Shown here: positions 24,076 to 31,144 of the stretch, one piece after another | Layout of the letters: each line of letters starts with the position of its first letter | How positions within the stretch are numbered: position 1 is the first letter of the stretch | Source of the DNA: Phycisphaerae bacterium | GTDB lineage: Bacteria > Planctomycetota > Phycisphaerae > UBA1845 > Fen-1342 | Length of the DNA stretch: 64,000 bases | Direction: 5' to 3' | NCBI GenBank assembly: GCA_022072445.1 | Contig: JAJVHV010000016.1 | Span: forward strand, 248,001 to 312,000 | The notes under the pieces: model-generated | Told to the model about the DNA's origin: nothing | The model's database searches: none | What the model saw: the letters and a program-made list of their open reading frames with translations, nothing else | Position numbers and translations under genes: made by a program

Positions 24076-24489
24076 ATGGCCCGCAATCCGATGATCACGA
24101 ATCAGGACATGCATCGACTCCGTGCATGGATCGCCTACCGCCCTGAGAACGCGCGGCCTGACGCGACCGGGCTCGCTGCGCTCACGACGAAACTCCAGGG
24201 CGCCCGTGTTGTGCCCGCTACAACCATCGATTCGGGAATCGTGACCATGCACTCGCGCATACAGTTGCGCGACCCCCGATCGCCGGACCCAATAATCTGC
24301 ACGCTCGTGTTCCCCGAAGATGGGCGATGGGAGCATCGCCGATTGTCTGTCCTGGCGCCGAAGGGATGTGCGATCCTCGGGCGCCGCGTCGGCGATATGG
24401 TTCGATTCGACACGCTGGACGGCACGCGCTGGGTGACGATTGATGAAGTCCTCTACCAGCCCGAAGCCGCGGGCGATTTTCATCTTTGA
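24076..24489 (+). CDS. Rnk/GreA-C-terminal-fold protein, copy 2
   Basis: This 137-aa protein starts at ATG 24076 behind AAAGGAGATCGTGTG. It is homologous to the protein at 15693 over its whole length (NQDMHRLRAWI, IVTMHSRIQLRD, LVFPEDGR, VGD, and the shared C-terminal VLYQPEAAGD-x-HL). RNA-polymerase binding as for Rnk is expected. Its last 272 bp are overlapped antisense by the recombinase frame, which marks the edge of an inserted element. Confidence 0.82.
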   Translation: MARNPMITNQDMHRLRAWIAYRPENARPDATGLAALTTKLQGARVVPATTIDSGIVTMHSRIQLRDPRSPDPIICTLVFPEDGRWEHRRLSVLAPKGCAILGRRVGDMVRFDTLDGTRWVTIDEVLYQPEAAGDFHL

Positions 24490-26593
24490 CCCGTGGTGCC
24501 TCCGCGGCGTGCGAGAGGCGAACACAGGGAACGATGTGGCTCGTGAGTCGAACCTTCATGGTTCGTTTCGCTCGTGCGGTCCGAGATTTGATGGTTCGGT
24601 TCGAACGAGCGAAGCGGAATCGAAAAAGTCTCTCCGACCGGCAGAGACTTTTTTTCGAGGAGAGTGCGGTTCCCTCTATACCAGATGCCCACGACCGGCC
24701 TTCGGGCCGGTCGTTCGCGTTTCTGGGCCACGCATTCCCGCCCCGTTGCCGCCCGTTCGCGTTCTGAGGCCGCCCGTTGGACCGTGCGGGCCGGAGGGCG
24801 GGGTCGTCTACGCCGATCCGCCCCGCCGCCACCAGCGCCGCCAAGCCCGCGTTGACGCGCATGACGCCCGTCTTGGTGGTTGGGTTGATCACAATCTCGT
24901 CGATGTATGTCCCGAGGACGCGCCGGACGTGCTCGTTGCGCCGGCCGGCCATCGCGTCCGCGAGGCCGCCGATGCGCTCCCGCGCCCACCGCCGCAGGCC
25001 CTTCTCGTCGAGGTCGCGCGACGACGCCTTCGCTGAGCGCAGGTCGGCCTGGAGATGCTCTTTCCGCCGCCGGAGCTGCGTGAGGCGCTCGTTGAGCAGC
25101 GGCAGGTTGGCGGGATCGATGTTGGCCATGATCGCGGTGACGGTCGCGTCCACCTGGGCGAGCTCGCGCTCGATCACATTCGTATCGGGACCGGCGTCAG
25201 TTTGCCCCCGCGCCAACTCGACGAACCGTTCAACGGCGTCGTCAACGCCAGCGCGATCGGCGAACATGAGTTGCTGGAGTTTCCGCAGCGCCCACGCTTC
25301 GAGGTCGGTCGCTTTCACGTGCGACGGCGTGCGGCAGATGTCCTTCCCGTACTGCCGGCGGCCGGCGCAGGTGTAGTAATGCGAAATGACCGGGCGGCGG
25401 CCGGGAATGTGGCCTTTCGCCTTCCGCTCTCCCCAGTACGCATGCCCGCAGTCACCGCAGCGCAGCACGCCTGAGAGTAACCACCGGCTCGTCTGTTTGC
25501 CGTGCCCACCCTTCGCTTCGGCCCGTTGGCGGACCATCACCTGCGCCCGGTCCCAGGTCTCGCGGTCGACGATTGCGGGGACGGCGTTTTCGATGACGAT
25601 CCAGTCGTCCTTCGGCATGTTTTCGACGCGGCCGGACTGCGCCATCGGCTTCATCTTGTCGACGCGGCGCTCGCGGCAGGCACAGAACTTCGATTCGGTC
25701 CGGCGGTTCCAGACGATGTCGCCGCGATAGGCCGGGTTTTCCAGCAGCGACTTGATGCTCGTGAAGCACCAGAGCTGGCCCCTGGGGCTGATCACGCCAC
25801 GCCGGTTGAGCTCGTCGGCGATGCCCTTGAAGCCCGCGCCTTCGATGCACAGGCGGAAGATGTCGCGCACCACCGCCACGCGTTCCGCAGCACTCAGCAC
25901 GAGGCGGGCGCGACATTCCTTTCCGGGCTTCGCCAGCGCCTGGCCCTTCGTGTATGTCGCCTGAAGGTTTCCATTGCGGTCGAAGACCTGTCGTTCGCCG
26001 CAAGCGGTAAACCGGACGCGATATATGACGGACCCGTCTGGCGCGATCACCTCGCGGTCGTAACCGAACGGCGTCGGGCGACCGGGGTCTGACGCCGCCA
26101 GCACCGACGTGATCTGCCCACGCAGCGTGGTCTGCGACAGGCCGATCGAAAACTGGCGGTTCTGAAACTGCTTCACGGTCCGCAGCACATCGCCATCGAT
26201 GCCGTCGCGGGCCAGGTAGTCTTCCGTGACGCTCACGAGCGTGACGCCGGCCTTCCGCAGCAAGTAGCGGTAGTGCTCCGTCTCGGTGACATCACCGCGC
26301 GAGAACCGGTCGCTGTTCCAGACGATAACGGCTCGGAACTCGCGGCGCTGGGCGTCCGCGATCATCTGCTGGAAGCCCGGCCGCTTGTCGGCCGACGTTC
26401 CGCTGATCGCATCGTCCACGTACTTGCGAACAACGTCGTACCCGTGCTCGCCCGCCCAGCGCGCGATCTCGCGGCGCTGATCGCCGAGACTCTGCTCCTG
26501 GCGATCGGTGGAGCGCCGCAGGTACGCGACCGCGGGCGTCCGCATCGCGACGGCGTGCATGTTTCCGTTTCCGTTGCCGTTCACGGTCGCCAC
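24218..26593 (-). CDS. Large serine recombinase
   Basis: The frame gives 791 aa (GTG start; GTG 26584 with GGGAAGG is an alternative). Domains: resolvase catalytic domain with nucleophile S28 in AYLRRSTDRQEQS, IVWNSDRFSRGD and the YRYLLRKAGV helix; a recombinase DNA-binding domain (PTPFGYDRE to AYRGDIVWNRR); a zinc ribbon (LRCGDCGHAYW...YYTCAGRR...C); and a coiled coil. After about residue 610 the sequence is low-complexity. It runs through a perfect bidirectional terminator and into the antisense of the Rnk-like gene, so the true C terminus is probably earlier or the original stop was lost at integration. Confidence 0.88.
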   Translation of the reverse strand: MATVNGNGNGNMHAVAMRTPAVAYLRRSTDRQEQSLGDQRREIARWAGEHGYDVVRKYVDDAISGTSADKRPGFQQMIADAQRREFRAVIVWNSDRFSRGDVTETEHYRYLLRKAGVTLVSVTEDYLARDGIDGDVLRTVKQFQNRQFSIGLSQTTLRGQITSVLAASDPGRPTPFGYDREVIAPDGSVIYRVRFTACGERQVFDRNGNLQATYTKGQALAKPGKECRARLVLSAAERVAVVRDIFRLCIEGAGFKGIADELNRRGVISPRGQLWCFTSIKSLLENPAYRGDIVWNRRTESKFCACRERRVDKMKPMAQSGRVENMPKDDWIVIENAVPAIVDRETWDRAQVMVRQRAEAKGGHGKQTSRWLLSGVLRCGDCGHAYWGERKAKGHIPGRRPVISHYYTCAGRRQYGKDICRTPSHVKATDLEAWALRKLQQLMFADRAGVDDAVERFVELARGQTDAGPDTNVIERELAQVDATVTAIMANIDPANLPLLNERLTQLRRRKEHLQADLRSAKASSRDLDEKGLRRWARERIGGLADAMAGRRNEHVRRVLGTYIDEIVINPTTKTGVMRVNAGLAALVAAGRIGVDDPALRPARSNGRPQNANGRQRGGNAWPRNANDRPEGRSWASGIEGTALSSKKSLCRSERLFRFRFARSNRTIKSRTARAKRTMKVRLTSHIVPCVRLSHAAEAPRVKDENRPRLRAGRGLHQSSPSACRPACRIEPYRRRGARGSHIPSAPGQTIGDAPIAHLRGTRACRLLGPAIGGRATVCASAWSRFPNRWL
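24567..24613. repeat. Short inverted repeat at the element edge
   Basis: TTCGCTCGT (24567-24575) and ACGAGCGAA (24605-24613) form 9-bp inverted arms around a segment containing two GATGGTTCG/CATGGTTCG-like repeats. It lies between the host Rnk-like gene and the recombinase core and is a plausible part of the attachment region. Confidence 0.35.
24623..24655. terminator. Bidirectional terminator at the host/element boundary
   Basis: Perfect arms AAAAAGTCTCT (24623-24633) and AGAGACTTTTT (24643-24653) have a 9-nt loop and are flanked by A-run and T-run on either side, so it can terminate both the host stress operon and the recombinase transcript. The recombinase reading frame nevertheless passes through it. 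Confidence 0.75.
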
Positions 26594-26769
26594 CCTTCCC
26601 TCAAACCGCCGTCGGCATCAAGGCCCGGCCGCCCACATTTTTCCCGGCGGAATGTCGAGATTCTCGCTTGCTTTGCCCGCCCGTCGAGGTAACTGACTGC
26701 CCCGCTCGCATGGCGAGCCGCCCGGGCGCGTGCCTGGGCGAACGCGGAAACGCATGTTGGAGAACAGCG

Positions 26770-27078
26770 ATGAGCAAGAAGACGACGAAGAAGGCGACGA
26801 AGCCCGCCAAGATCCCGAAGGCGGCGAAGGCGACGAAGCCGGCGACGGACAAGCCGCTCAGCGGGCTGGACGCGGCCGCGAAGATTCTGGCCGACACGGG
26901 TAAGCCCATGCGGGCACGCGAGCTGGTCAACACGATGATCGAGCGCGGGCTGTGGAAGAGCGGCGGCAAGACGCCGCACGCGACCATCTACGCCGCGATG
27001 ATCCGCGAGATCGCCGCGAAGCAGAACGCGGCGCGATTCCGCAAGACCGACCGCGGGTTGTTCGCGTTCAACGGGTAG
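26770..27078 (+). CDS. HARE-HTH (winged-helix) protein
   Basis: This 102-aa protein starts at ATG 26770. A lysine/alanine-rich tail (about 35 residues of KKATKPAK-type repeats) precedes a HARE-HTH domain: LSGLDAAAKILADTGKPMR, ARELVNTMIERGLW, TPHATIYAAMIREIA and FRKTDRGLFAFNG. HARE-HTH domains occur in chromatin- and restriction-linked proteins and are thought to recognise DNA or modified DNA. Divergent from the recombinase; probably an accessory DNA-binding gene of the element. Confidence 0.78.
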   Translation: MSKKTTKKATKPAKIPKAAKATKPATDKPLSGLDAAAKILADTGKPMRARELVNTMIERGLWKSGGKTPHATIYAAMIREIAAKQNAARFRKTDRGLFAFNG

Positions 27079-27104
27079 CGCGTTCATCAACATCTCGCCC
27101 TTCC

Positions 27105-27335
27105 TCACGCACCCTGGCCGCCCGGCTGGGGTGTCTCTTCGGCCGTCGCCATCTCGGCTTCCAACCGCACGAGCCGCCGCCACTCGGCTAGCGGCACGAT
27201 CACGACGTCCATCGCGCGGTAGCGCCGGATGCCCATTGGCCGCCCCGTGCGCGCGACCTCGCGGCACACGAAGCCCAGGACGGCCCGTACATGGCTGATT
27301 TGCATACCGAAGATGTCGCATTCTTCGTCCATCAC
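27105..27335 (-). CDS. Phd/YefM-antitoxin-like small protein, no toxin partner seen
   Basis: The 76-aa frame contains ISHVRAVLGFVCREVARTGR, then MDVVIVPLAEWRRLVRLEAE. That layout (helix, loop with R-R, strand VIVPLAEWRRL) resembles Phd/YefM antitoxins, which bind a toxin and autoregulate. No adjacent toxin gene is visible on either strand. It could equally be an orphan DNA-binding protein. Its 3' end faces the HARE-HTH gene. Confidence 0.4.
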   Translation of the reverse strand: MMDEECDIFGMQISHVRAVLGFVCREVARTGRPMGIRRYRAMDVVIVPLAEWRRLVRLEAEMATAEETPQPGGQGA

Positions 27336-27585
27336 GCATCATGTACAAGAAACAAACTCAGAGCCGGCTGGTTCGCGTTCCGACGGGCATCTTCGGAAAG
27401 CCGGTTTTTCCAAGTACCTAACCGAGCAGCCTGACCACCGCGGGCGCTCGCAGAATCGCGAGCGACAACGCTCTTCCGCGCCGCGTGCGTCGTTGTCCGA
27501 GCTGCGTGCAACCCTCAGCATCGCTCTAACCCTCGCCGTCGCCAGTAGATGAGCCAATCTGCTCGCCGACGCATTGATCGGCCGC
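27336..27585. other. Gene-free stretch upstream of the Phd-like gene and downstream of the primase
   Basis: About 250 bp without a convincing frame. A short GAAAGCCGGTTTTTCC stretch might act as a weak terminator. Nothing else is recognised. Confidence 0.3.
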
Positions 27586-27686
27586 GGACATATTGGACGA
27601 ATTGGACATCACTTCCCCGTTGAACGGCTCGCGAGGGATAAGCTCGGATCAATGGGAAACTCATGTCCAATAGGTCCAATATGTCC
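27586..27686. repeat. 24-bp near-perfect inverted repeat built of ATTGGAC motifs
   Basis: The left arm 27586-27609 and right arm 27663-27686 are reverse complements with two mismatches over 24 bp, separated by 53 nt. Each arm holds two directly repeated ATTGGAC/GTCCAAT units about 10 bp apart. It lies across the 3' end of the primase gene (stop at 27609-27611). Candidate roles are terminator, replication-initiation site of the element, or resolution site. Confidence 0.6.
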
Positions 27687-29957
27687 AGACGGGCTCCGGT
27701 CGAGATCGATGTTGACCCAGTGCCAGGCCCCATCGAATTTCTGCGGAATGCAGCCCTTGGCCCGTAGGGCCTCCGCCAGCGCCTTGCGGCGCAGCGGCGT
27801 ACGCCGGTTCGGAGCACACCACTCGCTGTAGGCATCGATCAGTTCCGATGTTGCGCAAACAAGCCCGGGCGAGAGGCAGCAGCATTCGCGCAGAAACGCG
27901 TCCAGGCTATTCGCCGTGCCACAGTACATTTCTGTGGCCAGCAGCACAGCGTCCGGCTCGGTGAGCCCCTCGCGCAACCAGTCCACGCAGCCGCGCACCA
28001 TCCACGCCAGGATGCCGGGCCACTCGCCGCGCAGCTTGCGCAGCAGGTCGGGGTCGCGCTCGTGCTTCGGGATGATCACATTGAACGGCACAAGACGCAG
28101 TCGCCGCCAGACGGCCTCGGTGTCCTCCCGAAGCGTCGGCTTGTTGTTCGTCACCAGGATGAGCTTGTGCGTGCGCGTGAACTCGAAGTAGTCCTCGCGC
28201 ATGCGGCGGGCTTTCAGCCGGGCGTTACCGGTCAGCCGTTTGATGAGCTGAAGCCGCAATTCGGCGTCGCGTTCAGTCTCGCTGGCGACGACCATGCGCT
28301 TGCCCAGCAGGTCGGCGATCTCGGTTGGGTGCTCGGGATGCTTGCGCACGGTCACGAGGTCCGGCGGGGCCTCGCCGGCGTAATCCCCCATGATCGCGCT
28401 AATGGTGTCGAGGAGCACGCCCTTGCCGTTGTTGCCCTCGCCGTGGTAGATGGGCAGGTACTGCTCGCGCACGTCGCCGGTGAGGCAATGGCCATGCCAG
28501 CGCTGCACGAAGCGGATCAGATCCTCGTCGCCGAAAACCTGCTTGAGGAACAGATCGAAGCGCGGGCACGGCGCGGCCGCGTCGTGCTCGACCGTCGCCA
28601 GCTTGGTGATCAGGTCGTCCTGGCGATGCGGGCGAAGATCGCCGGTGCTCAGGTCGATTGTGCCGTTGAGACAGTTCAACGCCCACGGATCGGCATCGAG
28701 GTCATCCGCGCCGACAGCGACCTCGGGTTGCGCGAGCGCCGCCATCGCGGTGAGACGATCACGCTTCTGGCTGGCCATCGCCCACTCGATGAGCTCCCTC
28801 TGGGCATCTCCGCTGAGCCCTTTCGCTTCGTCGAGGATTCCCAGCGCCGTCTGCTTGCAGAGTTTGACGATCAGGCCGCGATCATCGAACTTCCAGCGCC
28901 GGCCGTCCCAGATGAGCCACTGCCCGGGGCCGTAGCAGAAGCGAATCTTGTGGCCGAAGCGCTGCACCAGCCGGGCGGCGTTGCCGATGTCGGTCATGAG
29001 CGCAGCGATCGCACGGCTATCCATCTCGGACGCATCCGCCCGCAGATCTACCAGGCGCACGCCGACCTCGCCGGACTGCTCGACCTTCTTGCGGGCCGAG
29101 TCGAGCTTGTGCGCCAGCTCCTTGTCGGTCCAGCGCTCGCCGCCGGTCTTGTGGTCGTTGAACCACTGCATCACGAGCCAGGCTGCGGCCTCGTCCAGGC
29201 CGAAGCGGTAGCATTCACAGGCGGCGCGCAGCGTGGCGTTGTGCCCACCCTGACCGCTGATTGCATCGGGACACTTCTCGATGTAGGCCCGGCAGCGCCG
29301 CTCGCGCTCAGCCATGTCGGTGCGCGGCGCGACCTCGGGCATGGACCGCGCTGGCTCGTCATTGGGTTGCGTGAGCGGTGCGCCGTTGGTCTTCGCCTTG
29401 GGCGGCCACAACTGAATGCAGAACTCGTCGAGCTGTTCCTGTCGAACCTCGACCGCCAGAGGTGTTCCGTTGACATGCCTGCCAGTGATCGTGAAGAAGC
29501 GCTTGGTATCGTAGACTTCTACGTGATCGAAGCCATCCACGTGGTCCTTGCGGCAACCTGCTCCGGCCGGCTTGCGGCCGCGCAGGAAGAGCTTCACGCC
29601 GCGCCCGCTGGGTGAGATCTCCGTGTAGGTGTTGAACCGGTTGATGATCGCCCGCGCCTCGGGCACAACCTGGCCGTCGATGACCGCGCCATCCAGGTCA
29701 ATGCCGCAGAACGAGTCATCCTTCGTGAACACGAACCCGACGCCCTCCGCCGTGGCGACGTTCTGAAACGCGGCAATAGCCTGCTCGAAACTGCCCCACG
29801 TGCCGGCGTCGGTCGAGCTGGCCGGCTGACCGGTCCGTGGGCTGATCGGCACTTTGGTCGGCTTGCCGTTCCGCGTGAGGTACTTCCAGCCTACCCACTG
29901 CGCCAACTCGAGCAGGCATGCCGGGATGACGGCGCGCAGGCGATCGACATCGATCAT
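27609..29957 (-). CDS. P4-family primase/helicase of a mobile element
   Basis: This 782-aa protein starts at ATG 29957, inside a TGATG overlap with the preceding gene. The N-terminal part resembles a primase-polymerase domain (WVGWKYLTRNGKPTKVPISP, SFCGIDLDGAVID, SGRGVKLFLRG). The middle has a D5/P4 region (FCYGPGQWLIWDGRRWKFDD). The C-terminal part is a superfamily-3 helicase with Walker A GEGNNGKGVLLDTI, Walker B-region KRMVVASETERDAEL and sensor LILVTNNKP. It is the replication initiator of phage satellites and integrative elements. The gene closes a long co-directional run that includes the restriction genes. Confidence 0.88.
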   Translation of the reverse strand: MIDVDRLRAVIPACLLELAQWVGWKYLTRNGKPTKVPISPRTGQPASSTDAGTWGSFEQAIAAFQNVATAEGVGFVFTKDDSFCGIDLDGAVIDGQVVPEARAIINRFNTYTEISPSGRGVKLFLRGRKPAGAGCRKDHVDGFDHVEVYDTKRFFTITGRHVNGTPLAVEVRQEQLDEFCIQLWPPKAKTNGAPLTQPNDEPARSMPEVAPRTDMAERERRCRAYIEKCPDAISGQGGHNATLRAACECYRFGLDEAAAWLVMQWFNDHKTGGERWTDKELAHKLDSARKKVEQSGEVGVRLVDLRADASEMDSRAIAALMTDIGNAARLVQRFGHKIRFCYGPGQWLIWDGRRWKFDDRGLIVKLCKQTALGILDEAKGLSGDAQRELIEWAMASQKRDRLTAMAALAQPEVAVGADDLDADPWALNCLNGTIDLSTGDLRPHRQDDLITKLATVEHDAAAPCPRFDLFLKQVFGDEDLIRFVQRWHGHCLTGDVREQYLPIYHGEGNNGKGVLLDTISAIMGDYAGEAPPDLVTVRKHPEHPTEIADLLGKRMVVASETERDAELRLQLIKRLTGNARLKARRMREDYFEFTRTHKLILVTNNKPTLREDTEAVWRRLRLVPFNVIIPKHERDPDLLRKLRGEWPGILAWMVRGCVDWLREGLTEPDAVLLATEMYCGTANSLDAFLRECCCLSPGLVCATSELIDAYSEWCAPNRRTPLRRKALAEALRAKGCIPQKFDGAWHWVNIDLDRSPSGHIGPIGHEFPIDPSLSLASRSTGK

Positions 29958-30130
29958 CACGCCGCCTCCTTGCGCTCGCGCTGCCATTCGGCGAGTAGCC
30001 AGGCCGCCAAGGCATCGACGCGCTGCTCCCAGCTCCGCTCGGATGCAGCCGTCGGTTCGGCGACCTCGACCAGCATCTCGAACGCGCCGACCCGTTCCGT
30101 CGCGCTCGGCTCATCCCTGATCGTCTGCAT
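29957..30130 (-). CDS. Small acidic protein coupled to the primase
   Basis: This 57-aa frame, MQTIRDEPSATERVGAFEML onwards, ends EWQRERKEAA. The stop overlaps the primase ATG (TGATG) and the start lies within the 3' end of the excisionase-like gene, so translation is coupled on both sides. It is helical and unrecognised. Below usual annotation size but supported by the overlaps. Confidence 0.5.
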   Translation of the reverse strand: MQTIRDEPSATERVGAFEMLVEVAEPTAASERSWEQRVDALAAWLLAEWQRERKEAA

Positions 30131-30353
30131 GGGCGATTCCTTTCGCCTTCTGGCTGGCGCGGTGCAGCAGCGCCTCTTCGACGGCCGCCGGGTTGAACAG
30201 CAATCGCCGTCCGACGCGCAGGTGCGGAACCCGCCCGGCGAGCGCCTCTGTGCGCAGCCAGGTTGCCGGCACGCCGAGACGACTCGCCGCACGATGCAAC
30301 GGCAGAAACACTTCCGATGTCTGCACTGGCTCCATACCGGTTACATACGTCAC
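30111..30353 (-). CDS. Excisionase-like / MerR-type HTH protein
   Basis: The 80-aa protein contains the helix-turn-helix LHRAASRLGVPATWLRTEAL, followed by the wing HLRVGRRLLFNPAAVEEALL. This is the layout of helix-turn-helix excisionase-type proteins that recognise DNA in mobile elements. ATG 30335 (MEPVQT) is an alternative start. Adjacent to the primase, it probably controls element excision or operon expression. Confidence 0.7.
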   Translation of the reverse strand: MTYVTGMEPVQTSEVFLPLHRAASRLGVPATWLRTEALAGRVPHLRVGRRLLFNPAAVEEALLHRASQKAKGIAHADDQG

Positions 30354-30411
30354 GTACCCATGGGAGGGGAAGGCCGTACGAACTCGGCGGGATATAGACG
30401 TGATTGTGAGA

Positions 30412-31137
30412 TTACTTCGTGATTTCCAGCCGCGAGAGCGCAGCCTGGCAGCGCGTCAGAACGCGCTTTTCCGTTGTCCCTTCGATGATGACTCTCAGAA
30501 TCTTCCGCACATCGGCCGCGCTGTACCGGAAGTTCTTCTGGCCCCGCCCGGGTGTAGCGACTCCAGCCTTCTTCGCATACTCGTTCAGGGCCGTGTTGCC
30601 CAACGTGGTCATCTCGCGAAGTGCGGCGACGGTGTAGGTGGGTGAAGTCGGCGAGGATTCGCTTGCCTCGGTCGTTCGCGGCTCATCCGGCTTCCGGGAA
30701 ACCTGATTGGCGACGCGCTCTTTCAATTGCTGGCGATCGATCCAGGCGAGCGCCATGGTGTACACGTCGCTGAAGGTGTAATTGCCCGAGCGGATCGTCT
30801 CGAACGGCATTTCCACGATGCGCGCCAGGTGCTCCCATTCTTCGAGCGTTTCCGGGGCTTTGAATCCGCGCGCGGTGAGCTCGTCGCCTGTCGCGCGTAT
30901 CGACTGGCGAATCTGCTCGGCCAGCTTCTCGATCGCTTCTTGGTGCTCGCGCCGGTCGCGCTCAAGATCACGACGAAACTCGGCGGACTGAAAGTACGTC
31001 GCGGCCGCGCGCACGTGCTCCTGATAGCGCCGCAGGGCCTCGCGAGCCGCCGGATCGCGCTCTGCCAGGCGCATAAACGCATCGCCGGCCCTTATTCGGC
31101 GCGATGGCTCGCCCTTCGATGAATCGCCTTTCGCCAT
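30412..31137 (-). CDS. Accessory protein with coiled coil and C-terminal HTH
   Basis: The 241-aa protein has a charged helical N-terminal two thirds (RDLERDRREHQEAIEKLAEQ) and a C-terminal region that looks like a helix-turn-helix (TVAALREMTTLGNTALNEYA then YSAADVRKILRVI). No enzyme motif is visible. It starts 7 bp after the restriction-subunit stop, so it is co-transcribed with the restriction operon, as a regulator or DNA-targeting accessory (inference). Confidence 0.6.
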   Translation of the reverse strand: MAKGDSSKGEPSRRIRAGDAFMRLAERDPAAREALRRYQEHVRAAATYFQSAEFRRDLERDRREHQEAIEKLAEQIRQSIRATGDELTARGFKAPETLEEWEHLARIVEMPFETIRSGNYTFSDVYTMALAWIDRQQLKERVANQVSRKPDEPRTTEASESSPTSPTYTVAALREMTTLGNTALNEYAKKAGVATPGRGQKNFRYSAADVRKILRVIIEGTTEKRVLTRCQAALSRLEITK

Positions 31138-31144
31138 CGCGTCG

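Noticed and set aside
28062-29615. 517-codon plus-strand frame
   Set aside because: Antisense shadow of the primase/helicase gene, which has clear Walker motifs in the opposite strand.
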